A stretch of 64,000 bases of DNA from Oscillospiraceae bacterium (GTDB lineage: Bacteria > Bacillota > Clostridia > Oscillospirales > Oscillospiraceae). Of the stretch, positions 7,114 to 16,595 are shown piece by piece (the first letter of the stretch is position 1; the number at the start of each line of letters is the position of its first letter). The stretch covers positions 1 to 64,000 of the forward strand of contig JAFTGD010000076.1 in assembly GCA_017458065.1 (NCBI GenBank), read 5' to 3'. The notes beneath the pieces were generated by a model. The model was not told the DNA's origin and searched no databases. It worked only from the letters and a program-made list of their open reading frames with translations. A program made the translations under genes and the position numbers.

Positions 7114-8178
7114 ATGAGCATTGAGAATACCGAACGCCTGCCGGAGGCGATTTCTCTTCTGCTGGAGTGGTACTCCGCAAGCCGCAGGCTTCTGCCCTGG
7201 CGGCAGGACCCCACTCCCTACCACACCTGGATCTCTGAGATCATGCTGCAGCAGACGCGCATCGAAGCGGTCATCCCCTATTACGAGCGTTTTCTGCAGG
7301 AAATCCCGGACATTCCTTCTCTGGCCGCGGTCCCGGAGGACCGGCTGATGAAGCTGTGGGAGGGACTCGGCTACTACAGCCGCGCCCGCAACCTCAAAAA
7401 GGCGGCGCAGATTCTGACGGAGCATTACGGCGGCGCGCTCCCCGCCTCCGCCGAGGAACTGAGAAAGCTCCCCGGCATCGGGGACTACACCGCGGGCGCC
7501 ATCGCCTCCATCTCTTTTGGGCTGCCGGAGCCGGCCGTGGATGGAAATGTCCTGCGGGTCCTGACGAGGCTGTTCGCCTGCCCGGACGACATCGCTGCTC
7601 CGGCCGTCAAGTGCGGATTCACGGAGCTGCTCCGCGCCGATTACCCCTCCGGCGAAGCAGCGGCGATGCTCACCCAGGCCATCATGGAGCTGGGCGAGAC
7701 CGTCTGCCTTCCGAACGGCGTTCCCCTCTGCCGGGTCTGCCCGCTCCGCAGGCTGTGCAGGGCCCACGAATCGGGCGCCGAGCTCGACTATCCGGTCAAG
7801 TCGTCCAAGAAGCCGCGCCGTTTGGCAGAAAAAACCGTTTTTCTTCTCTGTCACGAAGGCCGCTTTGCCATCCGCAAGCGTCCCGGCAAGGGGCTGCTGG
7901 CCGGCCTCTGGGAGTTCCCGAACACGGAGGGGAAGCTCTCGCCGGAGGAGGTCCGCGGCGCGGTTGCAGCATTGGGCCTCACTTCAGAGCACATCGAGCC
8001 TTTCGGAGAGGCGAAGCATATCTTCACCCATGTGGAGTGGCACATGACCGGGTACCGGATCGACTGCGCGCAGGAACCCCCCGATCTGCTCTGGAAGACA
8101 CCGGAGGAGATCGCCCGGGACTACTCTCTCCCCACGGCCTTTCGCGCTTACCAGAAAAAGATCGGCGGAGTCGAATGA
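7114..8178 (+). CDS. mutY: A/G-specific adenine DNA glycosylase MutY
   Basis: A 354-aa DNA repair enzyme that removes adenine paired with 8-oxoguanine. The glycosylase domain shows SEIMLQQT with catalytic Glu42, the helix-hairpin-helix LPGIGDYTAGAIASISFG (119-136) and catalytic Asp143 in AVDGNVLRVL. Four iron-sulfur cysteines follow at 198, 206, 209 and 215; the first spacing is seven residues, one more than in E. coli. The C-terminal NUDIX-like domain (about 235-350, GLLAGLWEFPNTEGKL) senses 8-oxoG. Ribosome site GGAGGG lies upstream. Confidence 0.95.
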   Translation: MSIENTERLPEAISLLLEWYSASRRLLPWRQDPTPYHTWISEIMLQQTRIEAVIPYYERFLQEIPDIPSLAAVPEDRLMKLWEGLGYYSRARNLKKAAQILTEHYGGALPASAEELRKLPGIGDYTAGAIASISFGLPEPAVDGNVLRVLTRLFACPDDIAAPAVKCGFTELLRADYPSGEAAAMLTQAIMELGETVCLPNGVPLCRVCPLRRLCRAHESGAELDYPVKSSKKPRRLAEKTVFLLCHEGRFAIRKRPGKGLLAGLWEFPNTEGKLSPEEVRGAVAALGLTSEHIEPFGEAKHIFTHVEWHMTGYRIDCAQEPPDLLWKTPEEIARDYSLPTAFRAYQKKIGGVE

Positions 8179-8194
8179 CTCCGCCGGTTCGCTG

Positions 8195-8368
8195 TCAGAA
8201 TTTGGGCTTCCAGAGATCCTCGTTCCATTTGGCCTCCAGCGCCGCGAGGGGGATCTGAAGGATCTTGTCCAGCAGCACGAGAAGCAGGTTCTTTTTGGGC
8301 TTCGTCGGCGCTTTCTGTCTCGCGGGCCGGGCCGGCTTTCTGCCGAAGAGCAGTTTCAGAAGCTTCAT
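8195..8368 (-). CDS. Small basic protein coupled to moaC (57 aa)
   Basis: A 57-aa frame whose ATG overlaps the moaC stop as ATGA (8365-8368), which implies translational coupling. The sequence begins [11 protein letters not shown], is rich in Lys, Arg and Pro up to residue 27 (APTKPKKN), then has an amphipathic or hydrophobic stretch [19 protein letters not shown] and ends in WKPKF. No family recognised. The overlap and the basic composition argue for a real gene, but conservation is untested. Confidence 0.55.
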   Translation of the reverse strand: MKLLKLLFGRKPARPARQKAPTKPKKNLLLVLLDKILQIPLAALEAKWNEDLWKPKF

Positions 8369-8850
8369 GCCTCGCCCTCCTCGAAGAAGAAGTCCCCGCT
8401 CTTGCCGCCGTGCTTCTCGACCAGATGGATCTCCTTCAGGACCATTCGCTTGTCGATGGCCTTGCACATGTCGTAGATCGTGAGCAGCGCAACCGAGACG
8501 CCCGTCAGCGCCTCCATCTCGACCCCGGTCTTGCCCTCGGTCTTCACGGTGCAGGTTGCCTTCACCTCGCAGGGCTCCGGCAGCAGCTCAAAGGTCAGCG
8601 TGGCGTTCGTAAGATTCAGCAGATGGCACATGGGGATCAGATCCGCGGTGCGCTTGCAGCCCAGGATCCCCGCCACCTGCGCGACCGTCAGGACGTCGCC
8701 CTTCTTCACCGTTTTCTGTTCGATGGCCCGGTAGACCTCGGGGCTCACCTGAATCGTGCCCTCCGCCACCGCCGTTCTGGCGGTGATCGCTTTTTCGGAC
8801 ACATCGACCATCCGCGCGTTCCCCTGCGCGTCAAAATGTGTAAACTCCAC
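8365..8850 (-). CDS. moaC: Cyclic pyranopterin monophosphate synthase MoaC
   Basis: A 161-aa enzyme of molybdenum cofactor synthesis that forms cPMP from the MoaA product. Typical motifs: [16 protein letters not shown] (usual CHPL reads CHLL), [29 protein letters not shown] and [11 protein letters not shown] with the conserved active-site lysines. The start is a GTG at 8850 behind GGGAAG. No other moa or mob gene is in the window, so the pathway must be completed elsewhere. Confidence 0.93.
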   Translation of the reverse strand: MEFTHFDAQGNARMVDVSEKAITARTAVAEGTIQVSPEVYRAIEQKTVKKGDVLTVAQVAGILGCKRTADLIPMCHLLNLTNATLTFELLPEPCEVKATCTVKTEGKTGVEMEALTGVSVALLTIYDMCKAIDKRMVLKEIHLVEKHGGKSGDFFFEEGEA

Positions 8851-8935
8851 AGTCTTCCCATCCCTTCCGGTAGCTTGCCTCAGATTCTATCACATTTGAA
8901 AATAATTTGCCAGAGCGGCGGACCGAAACACCGGA

Positions 8936-9520
8936 TCAGAAAATCCCTGTCAGGAAGATCTCCAGCCCGATGCCGATCAGGATCACGCCGCCGAGGATCG
9001 AGGCCTTCTCCGCAAGCTTCATGCCGAAGAACTTTCCGATGCGCAGACCTGCCATGCAGATCCCAAAGGTCACAGCGCCGATGATGAGGGATTCGACAAG
9101 CGCCGCCTGCCAGCTGTACTCCGCAATTGTGAAGCCCACTGACAGCGCGTCGATAGACGTGGCGACCCCCTGCAGGAAAAGCCCCCCTGCGCTGACCGCG
9201 ACCGTCTCCCCCTCGGCTTCCCCGCCGCGCAGTCCCTCCAGCAGCATCTTACCGCCGATGTAGACCAGCAGGACCAGGGCGATCCACGGGACCAGCCGCT
9301 GGAAACCGGTAAAAATCTCCGCAATCGTATGGACACAGACCCAGCCCAGCAGCGGCATCAGGATCTGAAAGAAGCAGAAGGTCCCCGCGATGAGACACAT
9401 GCGCCCGGCCTTCATCTCCGGCTCATGCAGGCCGTTGGCCATGGAGACGGAAAAGGCGTCCATCGCAAGCCCGACGCCAAACAGCACACTGTTCAGGAAA
9501 AACAGCAGATTCCACTCCAC
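8936..9520 (-). CDS. mntP: Manganese efflux pump MntP
   Basis: A membrane protein of about 194 aa with six hydrophobic segments. The duplicated signature motifs GLAMDAFSVSMANGL and ATSIDALSVGFTIAE carry the conserved Asp residues of MntP (DUF204), which exports Mn2+. The GTG at 9520 (giving VEWNLLFFLNSVLFG) is preferred because family members start about this far before the first motif and AGAAGAGG lies upstream; the frame is open to an ATG at 9565. I looked for a yybP-ykoY Mn riboswitch upstream and did not see one. Confidence 0.88.
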   Translation of the reverse strand: MEWNLLFFLNSVLFGVGLAMDAFSVSMANGLHEPEMKAGRMCLIAGTFCFFQILMPLLGWVCVHTIAEIFTGFQRLVPWIALVLLVYIGGKMLLEGLRGGEAEGETVAVSAGGLFLQGVATSIDALSVGFTIAEYSWQAALVESLIIGAVTFGICMAGLRIGKFFGMKLAEKASILGGVILIGIGLEIFLTGIF

Positions 9521-9634
9521 CCGCTTCAGCCTCTTCTCTCTTTGATCACGGGGAAACCTTATCACGCGCTTATAGCTCTGTCAAGGGAGAAAGCGCTGTT
9601 TTTCAGCCTCTCTTCCGAAAAACCGCACAAAAGG

Positions 9635-9663
9635 TTGAATTTGCCTAAGGCATTTGTTATAAT
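9635..9663 (+). promoter_or_regulatory. Promoter of the recJ-relA-panE operon (TTGAAT-N17-TATAAT)
   Basis: TTGAAT at 9635-9640 and a consensus TATAAT at 9658-9663 with 17-base spacing, 31 bases before recJ. The spacer holds the small palindrome TGCCTAAGGCA. No clear terminator follows until after dctP (18480). Confidence 0.7.
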
Positions 9664-9693
9664 AGTATATTCATAAACACAAGGAAAAAGCAA

Positions 9694-11700
9694 ATGTCTG
9701 AGTCGATTTGGAAAATTCCATACACAAAGCCGGACGCCGGAGCGCTGGAGCAGGCCGGGATCTCAAGACTCCTTGCACAGCTTCTCGCCGCCCGCGGCGT
9801 CTCCTCTCCGGATCAGGCGCAGGCTCTGCTCGCCTCCGGTCCGGAGAGTCTCGTTGACCCGATGCGGATGCTTGGCATGCGGGAGGCCCGCGACCGGGTT
9901 CTCCGCGCCATTGAGCAAAAGGAGCACGTCACGGTCTACGGCGACTACGACGTGGACGGGATCACTTCCACCTGTCTCCTGACCGACTATCTGCGCAGCT
10001 GCGGTGTGGACTGCGGCTGGTACATCCCCGACCGCAACGACGAAGGCTACGGTCTGAATGCCGCCGCGCTGCAGAAGCTACGGGACGCGGGGAACACGCT
10101 TGTCATCTCTGTCGACTGCGGCATCACCGCCGCCGAAGAAGCGGTCTTTGCCCGGAGCATCGGCCTCGACCTCGTGATCACCGATCACCATGAGTGCAAG
10201 AAGGGCAGCATACCCGACGCCTGCGCGGTCATCGACCCCAAGCGGAAGGACGACCCCTATCCCAACCCGGAGCTCGCCGGCGTGGGCGTTGCCTTCAAGC
10301 TGGTCAGCGCCTGCAGCGGAGACCAGCTCGCCACCCTGGAGCGCTATGCCGATCTGGTGGCTGTCGGGACCATTGCCGACGTGATGCCGCTGACTGGGGA
10401 GAATCGCCATCTGGTCCGGCGCGGCCTGAAGAAGCTGGAAGAGAACCCGCGTCCGGGCTTCTACGCCATGATCAACGAGCCCGGAACTCTGCCGCGGAAG
10501 CCCAACGCCGGCTTCATTGGCTTTACCCTCGCCCCACGGCTGAATGCCGCGGGACGCCTCGGCCAGACCGGAAAGGCCGAGGACCTGATGCTGACCGAGG
10601 ACCCGGAGGAAGCCGCCCGGCTCAACGCTGAGCTCGGCGATCTCAACCGCGAGCGCCAGAAGATCGAGAACGAGATCTGGCACGAGGCCCAGGCCCAGCT
10701 GCGGGCGCAGCCTCCGGACGGGCCCATCGTCCTGGCCGCGGAGGGCTGGCACCAGGGCGTCATCGGCATTGCCGCATCCCGCCTCTCGGAACAGTACGGC
10801 CTGCCGACGGTGATGATCAGCCTCAGCGGCGAAAACGGGAAAGGCTCGTGCCGCAGCTGCAAAGGCTTTAACCTCTATGATGCACTCTCGGCCTGCAGTG
10901 AGTATCTGGACGGCTTCGGCGGCCACGCGCTGGCAGCCGGCCTCACGATCCGCCGGGATCAGATTGAGAGCTTCCGCCGGGCCCTGCGCCGCTATTACGA
11001 GATACACCGTCCCGAGCCGCAGCCGGATGTCTGCTGCGACCTGCTGGTATGCGACAGCAGTCTTCTCAGCATTGCGGATGTAAAGTCCCTCGATCTGCTG
11101 GAGCCCTTCGGCAGCGCCAACCCCAAGCCCGTCCTGTGCATCTCTGACGCGCTGCTGGTCTCCGCCTACGGCGTCGGTCCGCAGAAGCAGCATCTGAAGT
11201 TTGCCATCGAGTTTGACGGGATGCGGTTTGACGGGATTTTCTTCTCTCACAGCAAGGAGGCCCTCGGCGTCCTGGCCGGCAGCTGCATCGACCTGGCCTT
11301 CACCCCGCAGATCAACGAATACATGGGCAGCGTCACGGTCCAGCTGACCGCCTGCGCCATGCGTCCCCACCGCCCCCACGGGCTCTGCGCCCGCATCCTG
11401 GAAAAGGACTGCTCCGCCCTCTGGGCAGCGGGCTCCTTCACACCCAGCCGCAGTGATTTTGTCTCCATCTGGAAGCGCTACGGCGCTGAGCTGCACGTGG
11501 CTTCCCAACTGGAAGACGTGCTGTCCCTCTGCCCGCCCGAAATGAGCCCCGAGCGCTTCTGCCTCTGTCTCGCCGTCTTCTCCGAGGCGGGGCTCCTGCA
11601 GAGCGAGGACGGCGGCGTCTATTGCAGCTGTTACACACACCTTGAGAAAAAAGCCGATCTCAACGCCACGGAAATCATGAGAATCCTCCGTGAGCTTTAA
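9694..11700 (+). CDS. recJ: Single-stranded-DNA-specific exonuclease RecJ
   Basis: A 668-aa DHH-family exonuclease that degrades single-stranded DNA 5' to 3' in recombination and mismatch repair. Motif I is VYGDYDVDGITST (about residues 80-92), the DHH motif is LVITDHHECKKG, and the DHHA1 RNA/DNA-binding domain contains GSCRSCKGFNLYDALSACSE with DGFGGHALAAGLTI. The C-terminal 100-150 residues are a poorly conserved extension. It precedes relA by 14 bases, a common arrangement in Firmicutes. Confidence 0.93.
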   Translation: MSESIWKIPYTKPDAGALEQAGISRLLAQLLAARGVSSPDQAQALLASGPESLVDPMRMLGMREARDRVLRAIEQKEHVTVYGDYDVDGITSTCLLTDYLRSCGVDCGWYIPDRNDEGYGLNAAALQKLRDAGNTLVISVDCGITAAEEAVFARSIGLDLVITDHHECKKGSIPDACAVIDPKRKDDPYPNPELAGVGVAFKLVSACSGDQLATLERYADLVAVGTIADVMPLTGENRHLVRRGLKKLEENPRPGFYAMINEPGTLPRKPNAGFIGFTLAPRLNAAGRLGQTGKAEDLMLTEDPEEAARLNAELGDLNRERQKIENEIWHEAQAQLRAQPPDGPIVLAAEGWHQGVIGIAASRLSEQYGLPTVMISLSGENGKGSCRSCKGFNLYDALSACSEYLDGFGGHALAAGLTIRRDQIESFRRALRRYYEIHRPEPQPDVCCDLLVCDSSLLSIADVKSLDLLEPFGSANPKPVLCISDALLVSAYGVGPQKQHLKFAIEFDGMRFDGIFFSHSKEALGVLAGSCIDLAFTPQINEYMGSVTVQLTACAMRPHRPHGLCARILEKDCSALWAAGSFTPSRSDFVSIWKRYGAELHVASQLEDVLSLCPPEMSPERFCLCLAVFSEAGLLQSEDGGVYCSCYTHLEKKADLNATEIMRILREL

Positions 11701-11714
11701 AGAGGAAATTCAAC

Positions 11715-13958
11715 ATGGCTGACAACATCGATAACCTTCCGACCAATCAGATCCTGGATCCGGATGAGATGTATGCCGCACTGGAGGAGAAGCTCCGCCA
11801 GCAGCAGCATTCCATTGATCTGGGGCGTGTTCACGCTGCTTACGAGGTGGCCAAAACCGCCCACTCCGGCCAGAAGCGCAAGGACGGCAGCCCCTACGTC
11901 ACCCACTGCGTCGCAGCGGCGGATATCGCCGCCGACATGGGTCTGGATGAGGACAGCATCGTCGCGGCGCTGCTGCACGATGTCATCGAGGACACCAATC
12001 TGCAGCACGAGGATATCGCGCGGCAGTTCGGCACTTCGGTTGCGGACATCGTCGAGGGCGTCTCCAAGCTGACCCGTGTCCAGTACACCAGCAAGGAAGA
12101 CGAGCAGATGGAGAACCTGCGCAAGATGCTTATGGCCATGGCCAAGGACATCCGCGTCATCCTCATCAAGATCGCCGACCGGCTCCACAACATGCGCACC
12201 ATGGCTTACCAGTCCCCGGAGAAGCAGCGCAGCAAGTCCCTCGAGACCATGGAGATCTACGCCCCCATCGCCCACCGCCTCGGCATGCAGCGGGCCAAGT
12301 GGGAGCTGGAGGACCTCTCCCTGCAGTATCTGGACCCACAGGGCTACAAGGAGATCATGGACACGCTGGACCGGCGCATGCCGGAACTGGAAGCCTTCAT
12401 GGACAGCATGAAGGAGAAGATCCGCACCCGTCTGGAGCAGGAGGGCGTCAACGCCTCCATCTTCTGCCGCATCAAGCACGTCTACAGCATCTACCGCAAG
12501 ATGTACACCCAGAAGCTGGATCTCAACGGCATTTTCGACCTCTGCGCCTTCCGCGTCATTGTCGACTCGATCCCCGACTGCTACAACGTTCTGGGCATTA
12601 TCCACGACATGTTCAAGCCCGTTCCCGGGCGCTTCAAGGACTATATCTCCACGCCGAAGCCCAACATGTACCAGAGCGTCCACACCACGGTTATCGGCTC
12701 GGAGGGCATCCCCTTTGAGGTGCAGATCCGCACCTGGGAGATGCACTACACTGCCGAGTACGGCATCGCCGCCCACTGGAAATATAAGATGGGCGACAGC
12801 GGAAGCTCGCTGCGCAGCGGCGACGAGGACCGTTTTGCCTGGGTCCGGCGCCTGCTGGAGAGCCAGCAGGAGTCCGACGCGACGGACTTTGTCCACGATC
12901 TGAAGATCGACATGTTCGCCGACGAGGTCTTTGTCTTCTCGCCCAAGGGCGATGTCATCAACCTCCCCGCCGGCGCGACGCCGGTGGACTTTGCCTACAG
13001 CATCCACTCGGATATCGGCAACCACATGGTTGGCGCCAAGGTCAACGGCCGCATCGTCCCCTATGACACGGTCCTGCAGAACGGCGATATCGTCGAGATC
13101 CGCACCTCCAAGTCCGCCCCCGGACCCAGCCGCGACTGGCTGAACTTTGTCAAGAGCGGGTCTGCCCGTACCAAGATCAAACAGTGGTACAAGAAGGAGC
13201 GGCGCGAAGAGAACATCATCCGCGGCCGCGCCATGCTGGAGGACGAGCTGCGGCACATGGGCGTCTCCCTCGACGAAGCGCTGAGCGACGATATTCTCCA
13301 TCCCGTGATGAAGAAGCTCTCCTTCAACGAGTCGGACGACCTCTACGCCGCCATCGGCTACGGCGGCATCACCGCCATCCGCGTTGCAAACCGGCTCCGG
13401 GACGATGTCAAGAGCAGCAAGCCCGAACACCGCAGCGCCATTGAGAAGGTCAACGACGCGGCCGAGCGCCGCGAGCAGCAGGCCAAGCGCAACGCCAAGG
13501 CCGTCCACGGGATCCTCGTGGAGGGCCTGGACAACTGCCTCATCAAGTTCTCCCGCTGCTGCACGCCCGTCCCCGGCGACGACATCATCGGCTTCATCAC
13601 CCGCGGTCAGGGCGTCTCCATCCACCGGACGGACTGCCAGAACTACCGCCGCCGCGATACCTCGCCCGAGAACGAAGGCCGCTGGATCAAGGTCGAGTGG
13701 GCCGGCACCATCTCCGATATCTATACCACCACCATCACCATCGCCTCCAAGGACCGCAACGGTCTGGTCATGGACATTGCGACCGTCCTCAACTCCATGA
13801 ACGCCAAGGTCCGCAACCTGTCTTCCCGCAGCGTCGGCTATGGGCAGGCGGTGACGGTGATCACGCTGGAGGTCAAAAATGTGACCGAGCTCCGCTACAT
13901 CATGAACCGCATCGCAGGTGTCGCGGGCGTCTCTAGCGTCATGCGCAACGGAAGCTGA
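11715..13958 (+). CDS. relA: Bifunctional (p)ppGpp synthetase/hydrolase (RelA/SpoT)
   Basis: A 747-aa stringent-response enzyme that makes and breaks down (p)ppGpp. Domains in order: HD hydrolase (about 40-190) with YVTHCVAAADIAADMGLDED and AALLHDVIEDT; synthetase (about 230-350) with YSIYRKMYTQKLDLNGIFDL, YISTPKPNMYQSVHTTVIG and the MHYTAEYGIAAHWKYK loop; TGS (about 395-455) with EVFVFSPKGDVINLPAGATP; zinc-finger region with CCTPVPGDDIIGFITRGQGV; ACT at the C-terminus. The HD residues look intact, so both activities are expected. Confidence 0.95.
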   Translation: MADNIDNLPTNQILDPDEMYAALEEKLRQQQHSIDLGRVHAAYEVAKTAHSGQKRKDGSPYVTHCVAAADIAADMGLDEDSIVAALLHDVIEDTNLQHEDIARQFGTSVADIVEGVSKLTRVQYTSKEDEQMENLRKMLMAMAKDIRVILIKIADRLHNMRTMAYQSPEKQRSKSLETMEIYAPIAHRLGMQRAKWELEDLSLQYLDPQGYKEIMDTLDRRMPELEAFMDSMKEKIRTRLEQEGVNASIFCRIKHVYSIYRKMYTQKLDLNGIFDLCAFRVIVDSIPDCYNVLGIIHDMFKPVPGRFKDYISTPKPNMYQSVHTTVIGSEGIPFEVQIRTWEMHYTAEYGIAAHWKYKMGDSGSSLRSGDEDRFAWVRRLLESQQESDATDFVHDLKIDMFADEVFVFSPKGDVINLPAGATPVDFAYSIHSDIGNHMVGAKVNGRIVPYDTVLQNGDIVEIRTSKSAPGPSRDWLNFVKSGSARTKIKQWYKKERREENIIRGRAMLEDELRHMGVSLDEALSDDILHPVMKKLSFNESDDLYAAIGYGGITAIRVANRLRDDVKSSKPEHRSAIEKVNDAAERREQQAKRNAKAVHGILVEGLDNCLIKFSRCCTPVPGDDIIGFITRGQGVSIHRTDCQNYRRRDTSPENEGRWIKVEWAGTISDIYTTTITIASKDRNGLVMDIATVLNSMNAKVRNLSSRSVGYGQAVTVITLEVKNVTELRYIMNRIAGVAGVSSVMRNGS

Positions 13959-13994
13959 TACTGTATCGATCCTATACCGGAAGGAGAACTCCCC

Positions 13995-14609
13995 ATGCTG
14001 ATTAAGACGCTGCCCGTCGGGCAGCTGGAAACCAACTGCTATGTCGTCACCAATGAAGACACCCTTGGCTGTGTCGTCATCGACCCGGGCGACGAGAGCA
14101 ACTATATCCTCAACTATCTGGAGGACAACCATCTCAAATGCGAGGCCATCTTCCTGACCCATGGGCACTATGACCACGTCGGCGCCGTGGAGGCCGTGAT
14201 GGAGGAGACCGGCGCGCCGGTTTACCTCTGCGTGCGGGATGACGCCCACAGCACCGGCGACCGCCATTATTCCTATATGCTCCCGGAGGGCGGCAGATAT
14301 TACGACGACGGCGACGTGCTCCGCTTTGCCGGGCTCAGCTTTGAGATCATCGCCACCCCGGGCCACACGCCCGGCGGCGTCACCATTCTCTGTGAGAACG
14401 CCCTCTTTACCGGCGATACGCTGTTTCGCGGCAGCTGCGGCCGCACCGATCTCCCCGGCGGTGACATGGAGGAGGAGCTGAAGAGCCTGAAGCGGCTCTG
14501 CGACCTCCCCGGCGACTACGAGGTCTATCCCGGCCACATGGATAGCAGCAGCCTCGAGCGCGAGCGCAACTTCAACTATTACTGCAGAGAAGCAAAAAGG
14601 AGATACTAA
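13995..14609 (+). CDS. MBL-fold metallo-hydrolase (glyoxalase II-like)
   Basis: A 204-aa protein with the metallo-beta-lactamase motif THGHYDHVG (His56, His58, Asp60, His61), ATPGHTPGG for the third metal His, FTGDTLFRGSCGRTDLPGGD with the bridging Asp, and a final YPGHMDSS. The size and motifs match the YcbL/GloB-like group of thioester hydrolases. The substrate is unknown. It is often found after relA in Firmicutes. It ends three bases before the next start. Confidence 0.88.
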   Translation: MLIKTLPVGQLETNCYVVTNEDTLGCVVIDPGDESNYILNYLEDNHLKCEAIFLTHGHYDHVGAVEAVMEETGAPVYLCVRDDAHSTGDRHYSYMLPEGGRYYDDGDVLRFAGLSFEIIATPGHTPGGVTILCENALFTGDTLFRGSCGRTDLPGGDMEEELKSLKRLCDLPGDYEVYPGHMDSSSLERERNFNYYCREAKRRY

Positions 14610-14612
14610 GCC

Positions 14613-15521
14613 ATGGGTGAACCCTGTCTTGTGATTCTGGCTGCCGGCATGGGCAGCCGCTTCGGCGGTCTGAAGCAGATCACCGCTGTCGATAATCACG
14701 GCCACGCCATCATTGATTTTTCCCTCTACGACGCCTACCGGGCGGGCTTTCGCAAGGTGGTCTTCGTCATCAAACACGCCATCGAGGAAGACTTCCGCGC
14801 AGCGGTCGCCGACCGGATGGCAAAGTACTTTGACGTCCGCCTGGTATTTCAGGAACTGGACAAGCTGCCGGAAGGCTTCTCCGTCCCAGAGGGCCGCGTC
14901 AAGCCCTGGGGCACGGCCCACGCCACACTCTGCGCGGCGGATGAGGTGGACGGTCCCTTTGCCGTCATCAACGCGGACGACTTCTACGGTCCCGGCGCTT
15001 ACCGGGCGCTCTATGACTTCATGACCGGGCCGCGGGATGCGCAGGAGCACGCCATGGTCGCCTACCGCCTGCGCAACACCGTCACCGAGAACGGCACTGT
15101 CGCCCGCGGCATCTGCAGCGTCAGAGACGGCCTTCTCACCGACGTTGTGGAGCGTACCAAAATCGAGAAGCGCGGAACCGACGCCGCTTTCACGGAGGAC
15201 GGCGTCAACTGGGAGCCGCTCCGGGGCGACCTCCCCGTCAGCATGAACTGCTGGGCCTTCGGTCCCGAGATGATGGACGAGCTGCGCACCCGCTTCCCCG
15301 CCTGGCTGGAGGCGAACCTCCCCGTCAACCCGGAAAAATGCGAATATTTCCTCCCCTTTGTCGCCAACGCCCTCATCCAGGAAGGCCGCGGCAAAATCCG
15401 CGTGCTGGACTGTGACGAGACCTGGCACGGCATCACCTATCGCGAAGATCTGCAGAGCGTCATCGACGCCATCGCCGACATGCGCAAAGCCGGCGCCTAT
15501 CCCGAGACCCTGCTCGACTGA
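14613..15521 (+). CDS. Sugar-phosphate nucleotidyltransferase-like protein
   Basis: A 302-aa protein with the nucleotide-binding signature LAAGMGSRFGGLKQI (9-23) of the NTP_transferase family, plus a metal-binding NADDFYG near residue 127. Its relatives join sugar phosphates to nucleotides (UTP-glucose-1-phosphate uridylyltransferase group), but the C-terminal half (LPVSMNCWAFGPEMMDELR) matches an uncharacterised subgroup. Directly followed by galE (21-base gap), so a role in UDP-sugar supply is plausible. Confidence 0.75.
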   Translation: MGEPCLVILAAGMGSRFGGLKQITAVDNHGHAIIDFSLYDAYRAGFRKVVFVIKHAIEEDFRAAVADRMAKYFDVRLVFQELDKLPEGFSVPEGRVKPWGTAHATLCAADEVDGPFAVINADDFYGPGAYRALYDFMTGPRDAQEHAMVAYRLRNTVTENGTVARGICSVRDGLLTDVVERTKIEKRGTDAAFTEDGVNWEPLRGDLPVSMNCWAFGPEMMDELRTRFPAWLEANLPVNPEKCEYFLPFVANALIQEGRGKIRVLDCDETWHGITYREDLQSVIDAIADMRKAGAYPETLLD

Positions 15522-15542
15522 ATCAAAAAAGGAGAATCTGCC

Positions 15543-16559
15543 ATGACTGTACTTGTTACCGGCGGCGCCGGCTATATCGGAAGTCACACCTGCGTGGAGC
15601 TTTTGGAAAAGGGTATCGACGTCGTCATCATCGACAATCTTGTCAACTCCTCCGCCAAGGCGGTGGAGCGCATCGAGGAGATCACCGGCAAATCCGTCAC
15701 CTTCTACCAGGAGGACGTGCGCAACCGCGCCGCGCTGGACCGCATCTTCGAGAAGCACGACATCAACTGTGCCATCCACTTCGCCGGGCTGAAGGCCGTG
15801 GGCGAATCCGTCCAGATGCCGCTGGAGTACTATGACAACAACCTCTTCTCCACCGTGCGTCTCTGCGAGGCCATGCGGGATCACGGCGTCAAGAACATCG
15901 TCTTCTCCTCCTCCGCCACGGTCTATTCCGGCGACAACGATATGCCGCTGAGAGAGAGCTCGCGCACCGGCATGTGCACCAACCCCTATGGCTGGACCAA
16001 GTACATGTCCGAGCAGATCCTCCGCGACACGGCCAAGGCCGTTGAGGACTGGTCCGTTGTACTGCTGCGCTACTTCAACCCCATCGGCGCCCACAAAAGC
16101 GGCCGCATTGGCGAGGACCCTCGCGGCATCCCCAACAACCTCATGCCCTTCATCGCTCAGGTCGCGGTCGGCCGTCGGGACCATCTGAACGTCTTCGGCA
16201 ACGACTACGACACCCCGGACGGCACCGGCGTGCGCGACTATATCCATGTGGTGGACCTGGCCCGCGGCCACGTCGCCGCCATCGACTACATGCAGAAGCA
16301 CCGCGGTGAGAATGTCTTCAACCTCGGCACTGGCATGGGCTACAGCGTGCTGGACATGGTCAAGACCTTCGAGCGCGTCAACGGCGTTCCCATCCCCTAT
16401 GAGATCGCGCCGCGCCGCGCCGGCGATCTGGCGACCGTCTACTCCAGTCCCGACAGGAGCGCCGAGCTTCTGGGCTGGAAGGCCGAATACGGTCTGGAAG
16501 ACATGTGCCGCGACACCTGGAACTGGCAGTCCCACAACCCCATGGGCTATGGGGAATAA
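15543..16559 (+). CDS. galE: UDP-glucose 4-epimerase GalE
   Basis: A 338-aa short-chain dehydrogenase-type epimerase that interconverts UDP-glucose and UDP-galactose. NAD-binding GGAGYIGSH (7-15), the catalytic Ser124 in SSSATVYS, Tyr149 and Lys153 in NPYGWTKYM, and RYFNPIGAHKSGRIGEDP are all present. Length is standard. It sits between the nucleotidyltransferase gene and panB. Confidence 0.95.
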   Translation: MTVLVTGGAGYIGSHTCVELLEKGIDVVIIDNLVNSSAKAVERIEEITGKSVTFYQEDVRNRAALDRIFEKHDINCAIHFAGLKAVGESVQMPLEYYDNNLFSTVRLCEAMRDHGVKNIVFSSSATVYSGDNDMPLRESSRTGMCTNPYGWTKYMSEQILRDTAKAVEDWSVVLLRYFNPIGAHKSGRIGEDPRGIPNNLMPFIAQVAVGRRDHLNVFGNDYDTPDGTGVRDYIHVVDLARGHVAAIDYMQKHRGENVFNLGTGMGYSVLDMVKTFERVNGVPIPYEIAPRRAGDLATVYSSPDRSAELLGWKAEYGLEDMCRDTWNWQSHNPMGYGE

Positions 16560-16595
16560 TTGTTTGAACTTGACAGAATTAAAGGAGGAAACCCT

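Noticed and set aside
9521..9693. Possible manganese (yybP-ykoY) riboswitch before mntP
   Set aside because: I looked for its conserved loops on the minus strand and did not find them.
11697..16535. A 1612-codon open frame on the minus strand
   Set aside because: It lies entirely antisense to recJ's end, relA, the metallo-hydrolase, the nucleotidyltransferase and galE, all certain genes. Long antisense frames are expected in GC-rich coding DNA, and its repetitive Val/Asp/Gly/His content is that of a shadow.
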